Below, piece by piece: positions 19,719 to 24,687 of a stretch of 24,687 nucleotides of DNA. The notes below the pieces were generated by a model, which ran no database searches, was not told the origin of the DNA, and was given only the letters and a program-made list of their open reading frames with translations. Each line of letters starts with the position of its first letter. Positions within the stretch are counted from its first letter, which is position 1. The stretch is from Chloroflexota bacterium. GTDB lineage: Bacteria > Chloroflexota > Dormibacteria > CF-121. Where the stretch lies: positions 1-24,687 of the forward strand of contig VBEQ01000155.1 of NCBI GenBank assembly GCA_005881235.1, read 5' to 3'. The position numbers were made by a program, and so were the translations under genes.

Positions 19719-21287
19719 ATGGCCTCGAACGGTATATCCCGGCCTGGCGACGCCACGGTCGCTGGGCTGGCGGATCGGACAACCGGCCTGGTCGGCTGGA
19801 CGATCGCGTGGCGGGCCACCAGCGCGGTCGCGACGCTTGCGCTGGGTGCCTTCTTGATCCGACAACTGTCGCCCAGTGAATACGGACGCTACACATTCGT
19901 GCTCAGCGTCCTGGTCTATATCGCGTTGCTGGCGACGTTCGGCCAGGACCAGGGGCTACTGCGTTACCTACCCGAGGTCCTCGGTCGCGGCGATCGGGCC
20001 GGCGCGCGTGATCTGCTTCGCAAGAGCGCGATTGCCGTCTTCGCCGTCTGGGCGCTGACCAGCGTCACGGTTTTCGTCTTTCGGCCGCTGATCGACAGTC
20101 TCCTCCAGGCCCACGTTGCCGACCTGCTCGCCCTCGGGACCGTGTTGCTACTGGGCGGCATTGCCACCGGCGTTCTGTCGTTTGCCCTGGTGGCGATCTA
20201 CGACATGCGCAGCCAGGCGATTGCGACGCCGATCGCCGGGGCACTGACGCTCGCCCTCGCCGTGATCTTTCTGCGCGGCGGCGCCGGATTGAACGGCGTC
20301 CTTGTCGCGGGCGCGATCGGCCAGTCGGCCCTGACCCTGGTCTATTTCTTGATCTTGATGCGGCGCATCGATCGCGCCGTCGGCGTCCCCGGCGACCGGA
20401 TCGGCTGGCGCCGCCTGCTCCTCTACGCCAGCGGCTGGCTGCCGAGCTTACTGATCGCTTCGGCCGTCGGTCTGCAGTTTGAAAATATTTTTCTCTTACG
20501 CTTTGCCGGCTCGACGGCCGTCGCCTATTACGACACGGGATATAACATTCCACAGCGTCTCGTTTCGCTCATCCCCAGCTTGCTGACCGGCGCCTGGGTC
20601 GTCGGGACGCTGGAGGGCTGGCGTCGCGAGTCGGAGCGGATACGAACATCCGTCGCGGCTTTCTACAAGGGCATCTTCCTGGTCGCGTTTCCGTTGGCCT
20701 TTGCCGGAGGCGCGCTCCTCGGCCCGCTTATTCGTCTATACACAAATGGCCGTTACCCACCGTCAGAACGGATCGCGCCGCTGATGCTTTTATTTTTTAT
20801 TGCCGCCCTCCTGGCGACACCCTGGGGACTCGTGGTCCGCGTTCGCGAACTGGCCTGGTTGAACGCCTTGATCACGATCGCCCAGCTGGGCTTTGCCGCG
20901 GTCGCCGACCTCTGGCTGATTCAAAGCTATGGTCTCAGTGGCGCCGTCGTCGCCGTCGGACTCACGACGGCGCTGACGCTCGTATTGACCTTCGTGGCCT
21001 GGCGCGCCTTTGACCGCAGGACGATCAATATTCCTTGGCGCTACGCCGGACGGTGCATGCTGGCCGCGTCGCCGTACTTGCTCTTGTTGCCGCTGGCGTT
21101 CACACGGTTGCCGGCCCGCCTCCTGGTCCTGGTCGCCGTTGCGGCTTCGGCCGTGACGACAGTCGCCTGGGGCTATCTCGTCAGACGGTTCGGCCTACTT
21201 GCCGAGGGTGAAGTGCCCTTACTGCACCAGAGCCGGCATGGGCCTGTCAGGCTCGCCTTGCGATACCTCGCGCCTAGCGGTAAATAA
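19719..21287 (+). CDS. Polysaccharide flippase (Wzx/MVF-type)
   Basis: A 522-residue membrane protein with about 14 hydrophobic helices. The N-terminal 'FLIRQLSPSEYGRYTFVLSVL' is the hallmark of polysaccharide biosynthesis (Wzx-like) flippases, and 'FGQDQGLLRYLPE' and 'GLQFENIFLLRFAGSTAVAYYDTGY' also fit. These proteins move lipid-linked sugars across the cytoplasmic membrane. No glycosyltransferases are adjacent, so the polymer is unknown. ATG 19719 follows TATAAT by 11 nt; residues 1-20 form a hydrophilic tail. Its stop lies inside the end of the convergent C39-like gene (14-bp overlap). Confidence 0.87.
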   Translation: MASNGISRPGDATVAGLADRTTGLVGWTIAWRATSAVATLALGAFLIRQLSPSEYGRYTFVLSVLVYIALLATFGQDQGLLRYLPEVLGRGDRAGARDLLRKSAIAVFAVWALTSVTVFVFRPLIDSLLQAHVADLLALGTVLLLGGIATGVLSFALVAIYDMRSQAIATPIAGALTLALAVIFLRGGAGLNGVLVAGAIGQSALTLVYFLILMRRIDRAVGVPGDRIGWRRLLLYASGWLPSLLIASAVGLQFENIFLLRFAGSTAVAYYDTGYNIPQRLVSLIPSLLTGAWVVGTLEGWRRESERIRTSVAAFYKGIFLVAFPLAFAGGALLGPLIRLYTNGRYPPSERIAPLMLLFFIAALLATPWGLVVRVRELAWLNALITIAQLGFAAVADLWLIQSYGLSGAVVAVGLTTALTLVLTFVAWRAFDRRTINIPWRYAGRCMLAASPYLLLLPLAFTRLPARLLVLVAVAASAVTTVAWGYLVRRFGLLAEGEVPLLHQSRHGPVRLALRYLAPSGK

Positions 21288-22149
21288 CGGCCATGTTGTT
21301 GAAGTCGCGCCAGCTGGTTTCAAACGTCGCCTTGCTGACCCAGTATTGACTGCCAAACTGGTCATCGTTGACCCGGACACTGGTAGCTGAAACCCCGGTG
21401 AGGATCACCGAGTGCTCGGCCAATGAATATCGAACGCGCCGGCCGTCCCACGCGATCCAGGTGCGCACCGCGGGCCGCGACCATCGGGCTTCCATCCAGA
21501 TCTGGACGGGGTGTCCCGCCGCCAACTCGGCATAGATCGTTCCCGGCGAGAATCCCTCTCCGCCATACGCATTGGGCACCCCGTGGGAGCGGGCGATGGA
21601 GAGAATCACGGGGTAATACACGCCGTAGCCGGTGAGGCTCGACTCACTGCCATTGACGTTTCCCACGAAGTTCGTGTACGGGTCCCCCCAGTGCAGGACG
21701 CCGTTGATCCACTGCGCGGGGCGAAGATCCGGGTTCTCGTACGCGAACAGCGAATCTTGAGAAAAATAGTGACCGTAATAGGCGAGCCCCATCTGCAGCG
21801 CCGCCGTTTCGCAATTCAGGTTGCGCGTCTGGCGATAGATGGGCACGGGGATCGTCGTGTAGCCAGGTGACGGCGCCCAGGCGGTACGTACCGGTGTCGG
21901 GGCCGGCGCCGGGGCCGGCGCCGGGGCCAGCGGTGGGACGTACTGCTCGTAGATCTCCGTCGGCGACGCCGGCGCCTCGAGATCGAGCCCGTGCCTGATG
22001 CGACTGATCGCGACCGGCAGCCCCGTCGATGGCAGCGTCTGCGCCGCCGGCGCCGCCGGTGCAACCGGTTGTCGCACCGGGCTCAGCATCAAGCTGCCGG
22101 CCATGGTGCTGCCCACGATCGTGACGGACGCAATTGTGCTGATCTTCAT
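21274..22149 (-). CDS. Secreted C39-like (papain-fold) cysteine peptidase
   Basis: A 291-residue exported protein. Residues 1-25 are a signal peptide ('IASVTIVGSTMAGSLMLSP'). A Pro/Ala linker with 'APAPAPAPAP' at about 75-84 leads to a C39_2-type domain (about 100-291). The catalytic Cys113 lies in 'NLNCETAALQMGLAYYG', His246 in 'EHSVILTGV', and Asn261/Asp262 in 'VRVNDDQFG' completes the site. Such proteins are peptidases or related hydrolases outside the cell; the target is unknown. ATG 22149 is chosen because it starts the signal peptide; a TTG at 22167 is an in-frame alternative. No clear ribosome site is seen. Its last 14 bp overlap the flippase gene. Confidence 0.85.
   Translation of the reverse strand: MKISTIASVTIVGSTMAGSLMLSPVRQPVAPAAPAAQTLPSTGLPVAISRIRHGLDLEAPASPTEIYEQYVPPLAPAPAPAPAPTPVRTAWAPSPGYTTIPVPIYRQTRNLNCETAALQMGLAYYGHYFSQDSLFAYENPDLRPAQWINGVLHWGDPYTNFVGNVNGSESSLTGYGVYYPVILSIARSHGVPNAYGGEGFSPGTIYAELAAGHPVQIWMEARWSRPAVRTWIAWDGRRVRYSLAEHSVILTGVSATSVRVNDDQFGSQYWVSKATFETSWRDFNNMAVIYR
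21899..21928. repeat. 12-bp tandem repeat in the C39-like gene
   Basis: GGGGCCGGCGCC repeats 2.5 times without error. It encodes the alternating Ala-Pro linker and is a likely place for length changes between strains. Confidence 0.8.
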
Positions 22150-22255
22150 GCGAACTATTTCGTTCAACCTAACGGCGGTCCGTTGCGATGCCGATTTCGG
22201 GCCGGCTCTCGTGGTTGAGCCGTGACGCCGGCGTTTCGCTCGGGCCTCGCGGCGT

Positions 22256-22261
22256 TACTAT
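22256..22261 (+). promoter_or_regulatory. -10 box of the FabG-like SDR gene (leaderless)
   Basis: TACTAT followed by 8 nt and the TTG at 22270, which begins the normal SDR N-terminus. It supports this start over the upstream in-frame codon at 22222. Confidence 0.5.
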
Positions 22262-22269
22262 CTGGAGAC

Positions 22270-22959
22270 TTGCTGACAGGCAAAGTCGCCATTGTTACGG
22301 GCGCGGGTCGCGGCATCGGGGAAGGGATCGCCCGCAAGCTCGCCCAGGAAGGCGCCGTCGTCGTCTGCGCCGATATAAATCTCTCCGACGCATCGAATGT
22401 GGCCTCGAGCCTGAGTCCTGCCGGCCTCGGCGTCAGACTGGACGTCACGACGGCATCCGAGTGCGACGCCGTCGTGATGAACACGCACGAGCGCTATGGC
22501 CGCTTGGATATTCTCGTCAACAACGCCGGGATCAATCGCGACGCGATGCTGCACAAGATGACCGACGAGCAGTGGCATCAAGTCATCGCCGTGGATTTAT
22601 CGGGCGTGTTCTTCATGACCCGCGCGGCCAGCCGCATCATGCGTGCCGCCGGTTCCGGCCGGATCGTGAATATTTCATCGGCAAGTTGGATGGGCAATAT
22701 CGGCCAGGCGAATTACGCCGCCGCGAAGGCCGGCGTCGTCGGCCTCAGCCGAACGGCAAGTAAAGAACTCGCGCGCTCCCAGGTGACGGTCAACGCGATC
22801 TGCCCCGGCTTTATTGACACGGTTATGACCCGCGGCATTCCCGACGCGATCCGCGAACAGCAAGTCGCCGTCGCGGCCGTCGTCGCCTTTCTCGCCTCCG
22901 ACGAGGCCGGTTACGTTACCGGCGAAGTGATCAACGTCGGCGGCGGCTACGTGCTTTGA
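22270..22959 (+). CDS. FabG-type SDR (3-oxoacyl reductase-like) with shortened loop
   Basis: A 229-residue classical SDR close to FabG, which reduces 3-oxoacyl chains with NAD(P)H. The motif TGAGRGIG (10-17), NNAG (84-87) and catalytic Ser136, Tyr149, Lys153 are intact. After 'VMTRGIPDAIRE' the chain jumps straight to 'VAAVVAFLASDEAGYVTG', so about 13 residues that normally carry the Pro-Leu-Gly-Arg-x-Gly-x-Pro-Glu-Asp segment are missing, with no frameshift. This part helps form the substrate lid. TTG 22270 is chosen because it follows TACTAT by 8 nt and gives 'MLTGKVAIVTG'. The frame also runs to 22222. The CoA-transferase gene follows after 16 bp. Confidence 0.88.
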   Translation: MLTGKVAIVTGAGRGIGEGIARKLAQEGAVVVCADINLSDASNVASSLSPAGLGVRLDVTTASECDAVVMNTHERYGRLDILVNNAGINRDAMLHKMTDEQWHQVIAVDLSGVFFMTRAASRIMRAAGSGRIVNISSASWMGNIGQANYAAAKAGVVGLSRTASKELARSQVTVNAICPGFIDTVMTRGIPDAIREQQVAVAAVVAFLASDEAGYVTGEVINVGGGYVL

Positions 22960-22975
22960 GCCGCCGCAGTCTGCT

Positions 22976-24514
22976 TTGAGAATAACGTCCGTTCAGGAGG
23001 CCGTCGCCGCGATTCCCGACGGGGCAACTTTGGCTGTTGACGGGTTTACGCTGATGGGCGTCGCCGAGGCCCTTTATGAAGCTATCGAGCAATCGTTCCG
23101 CGAGACCGGCCATCCGCGGGATCTCATCATCGTGCATGCCGCCGGCCAGAGCAATCGCAAGATCGGCTTCGAGCATTTCGCGGTCGAGGGCCTGGCGAAG
23201 CGCATCGTCGGCTCGCACTGGGGCCTGATGCCCCGGATGTCAGCGTTCCTGGGTCAGGGCGGGGCGCAAGCCGTCTGCCTGCCGCAGGGCCAAATCGCGA
23301 CGTTATACCGATCCATTGCCGCGGGCCGTCCCGGCAACCTGACGCGGATTGGGCTCGGGACCTTCGTTGATCCGCGGATCGAAGGTGGCAAGGTCAACGA
23401 CCCCGCCCGTGAGCACGCGCCGGACTATGTCGCCATCCAGCGCATTGACGATCAAGACTTCATGTTCTATCGCCGCTTCGCGATTGACGTCGGCATCTTC
23501 CGCGCCAGCCAGGTCGACCAGGACGGAAACTGTTCACTGGACGAAGAGGCGGTTACCCTCGACGCGCTGGCGATCGCCCAGGCGGCGCATAACGCCGGTG
23601 GCCTCGTCATTTGCCAGGCCAAGAAGCTCGTCGCTCGAGGTGCCATCGCGCCCAGGCAGGTCGCCGTCCCGGGCAGCCTGGTCGATCTCGTCGTCCAGGC
23701 GCCCGAGCCCGAACGCCAGCACCGGCAATCAGACGGCGTGTATTTTGATAAGAAATTTATCTCCGCGTCCTCGGGCGCCGAGTTGCCGCGCGCTGAGTTT
23801 TCGAACCGGCTGGCGATCGGCCGCCGGGCCATTAGATATTTGCACCACGGCGATATCGTGAACATCGGCACCGGCATTCCAGGCGATAGCGTCGGCCCGG
23901 CCCTGGCTGAGGCGGGGTTGTCCGACGCGATCACGCTCACCGTCGAATCAGGCGTCTACGGCGGGGTGCCCGCCGGCGGCGTCGACTTTGGGATCACAGC
24001 GCATCCCACGGCGATCATCCCGCACGCCAGTCAGTTTGATTTCTACAACGGCGGCGGCCTCGACGCCACGTTCATGGGGGCCGGCGAGGTCGATCGCACC
24101 GGCAACGTGAACGTGTCGCGTCTGGGCGGCCGCGTGATCGGCGCCGGCGGCTTTATCGATATCACCCAGAGCGCGCGACTCGTGTGCTTCTGTTTTTCGC
24201 TCGACGGCACCCGCCAAAAGTTCGTCAACGAGGTCGAGCACCTGACGTTCAGCGCAGAGCAAGCGCGCAGGAACAATCAGGACGTTCTCTACGTGACCGA
24301 GCGTGCTGTGTTTCGACTCGACTCCGGCGGCCTCGTCCTGATCGAGATTGCGCCTGGCCTCGAGATCAAGAAGGTCCTGGACCAGATCCCTTTTCGAGTT
24401 TCTGTCCAGGAGCCGGTGGCGCGAATGCCCGAAGATATTTTTCGGCCGACGGTTGCGCCATTCGACCTACCGGCGCAGCCGTCAGCGAAAATCAAGGCGT
24501 CCACGGGCCGTTAG
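22976..24514 (+). CDS. Fused family I CoA-transferase (acetate/propionate/3-ketoacid type)
   Basis: A 512-residue protein joining the alpha and beta halves of a family I CoA-transferase in one chain, as in propionate CoA-transferase. It moves CoA between an acyl-CoA and a free acid. The first half opens with 'AVAAIPDGATLAVDGF' (9-24). The second half has 'NIGTGIPGDSVGPALAE' (296-312) and the catalytic Glu324 in 'TVESGVYGG', which forms the glutamyl-CoA intermediate. TTG 22976 matches the family N-terminus but has no ribosome site. It probably shares a message with the SDR 16 bp upstream. The final 10 bp, including the stop codon, lie inside the tRNA gene. The acyl substrate is unknown. Confidence 0.92.
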   Translation: MRITSVQEAVAAIPDGATLAVDGFTLMGVAEALYEAIEQSFRETGHPRDLIIVHAAGQSNRKIGFEHFAVEGLAKRIVGSHWGLMPRMSAFLGQGGAQAVCLPQGQIATLYRSIAAGRPGNLTRIGLGTFVDPRIEGGKVNDPAREHAPDYVAIQRIDDQDFMFYRRFAIDVGIFRASQVDQDGNCSLDEEAVTLDALAIAQAAHNAGGLVICQAKKLVARGAIAPRQVAVPGSLVDLVVQAPEPERQHRQSDGVYFDKKFISASSGAELPRAEFSNRLAIGRRAIRYLHHGDIVNIGTGIPGDSVGPALAEAGLSDAITLTVESGVYGGVPAGGVDFGITAHPTAIIPHASQFDFYNGGGLDATFMGAGEVDRTGNVNVSRLGGRVIGAGGFIDITQSARLVCFCFSLDGTRQKFVNEVEHLTFSAEQARRNNQDVLYVTERAVFRLDSGGLVLIEIAPGLEIKKVLDQIPFRVSVQEPVARMPEDIFRPTVAPFDLPAQPSAKIKASTGR

Positions 24515-24578
24515 CTCAGGTGGTTAGAGCGGCCGGCTCATAACCGGTTGGTCGAAGGTTCGAGTCCTTCACGGCCCA
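24505..24578 (+). tRNA. tRNA with CAU anticodon (probably tRNA-Ile2, possibly Met)
   Basis: A complete 74-nt cloverleaf. The acceptor stem GGGCCGT pairs perfectly with ACGGCCC, and the D stem is GCTC/GAGC. The anticodon stem is GCCGG/CCGGT with loop CTCATAA (anticodon CAT at 24539-24541). The T stem is GAAGG/CCTTC with loop TTCGAGT. The discriminator is A and no CCA is encoded. The pattern 'GGCTCATAACCG' and the TTAGCTC start resemble the minor isoleucine tRNA, whose C34 is changed to lysidine by TilS, more than elongator Met. It is not initiator-like, because the acceptor is fully paired. It overlaps the CoA-transferase gene by 10 nt. Confidence 0.93.
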
Positions 24579-24687
24579 CGTTACATAACGCAAACCGAAG
24601 TCGCGGGATCTCGGGCGTGTTTTAGCTGCGACGACCCGAGGTCGCGTCGCGCATGACATGTTCGGGGTCGAGAGTCGACCTTACGTA
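24579..24687. other. Short non-coding stretch after the tRNA
   Basis: No gene is visible. A small hairpin is present: GGTCGA/TCGACC at 24666-24680 with a 3-nt loop. A longer GC-rich inverted pair (CTCGGG ... CCCGAG) lies before it. Neither has a convincing T-run, and the stretch is cut by the window end. Confidence 0.4.

Noticed and set aside
19013..19819. N-terminal extension of the GH1 frame to 19819
   Set aside because: The frame is open but antisense-like, Arg/Pro-rich and overlaps the real Yip1-like gene; the family N-terminus begins at 19012.
24505..24687. Phage or island attachment site at the tRNA 3' end
   Set aside because: No second copy of the tRNA 3' end and no integrase are visible; the window ends 109 bp later, so it can be neither supported nor excluded.
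1..24687. CRISPR array, insertion sequence or toxin-antitoxin pair
   Set aside because: No regularly spaced direct repeats, no transposase motifs and no paired small toxin/antitoxin genes were seen.

Overview
The window is GC-rich bacterial DNA with very little non-coding sequence. No gap between genes exceeds about 165 bases. It carries 24 protein genes (one cut by the left edge) and one tRNA. Several traits suggest an uncultured member of the Chloroflexota/Dormibacterota/Actinobacteriota side of the tree: a DUF3352 protein, a K+-independent H+-pyrophosphatase, a C39-like secreted protease, frequent GTG/TTG starts, and -10 boxes only 6-11 nt before start codons. This placement is an inference from style, not from a marker gene.

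Layout. (1) 1-1268: the end of a DUF3352 protein. (2) 1282-5957: a tightly packed seven-gene acyl-CoA (fatty acid-type) degradation operon, in the order TetR regulator, SCP2 protein, FAS1-like dehydratase, MaoC dehydratase, acyl-CoA dehydrogenase, SDR, enoyl-CoA hydratase. An 18-bp palindrome over the regulator's start looks like its own operator. (3) 6039-6422: a small secreted protein with four copies of an HGxAVSxxA-type motif, followed by an intrinsic terminator. (4) 6467-7895: a CinA-like MoCF protein and a SprT-like zinc peptidase, divergently transcribed from overlapping, almost palindromic -10 boxes in a 19-bp gap. (5) 8010-9998: hppA, whose true start codon is unclear. (6) 10035-10903: a small coiled-coil orphan and, convergently, a secreted Ser/Thr-tailed protein; a terminator lies between them. 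(7) 11066-15400: a membrane spermidine-synthase-like protein, an Mrp/ApbC ATPase, a LOG-family protein and galactokinase. (8) 15400-19674: a GH2 protein lacking the usual acid/base Glu, overlapping by 68 bp with a convergent GH1 beta-glycosidase that is coupled to a Yip1-like membrane protein. (9) 19719-22149: a polysaccharide flippase and a convergent secreted C39-like protease. (10) 22270-24578: a FabG-type SDR with a shortened loop, a fused CoA-transferase, and a CAU-anticodon tRNA that overlaps the end of the CoA-transferase gene.

Functionally there are two catabolic blocks. One handles acyl-CoA (operon 2, plus the SDR/CoA-transferase pair). The other handles sugars (galactokinase, GH2, GH1). 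Between them sit housekeeping and cell-surface genes. The most striking overall pattern is transcriptional: about nine genes have a TANNNT-like box placed so that mRNAs would be leaderless or nearly so, whereas the two small secreted proteins have longer leaders and strong Shine-Dalgarno sites. No mobile element, CRISPR array or obviously new multi-gene defence system was seen.
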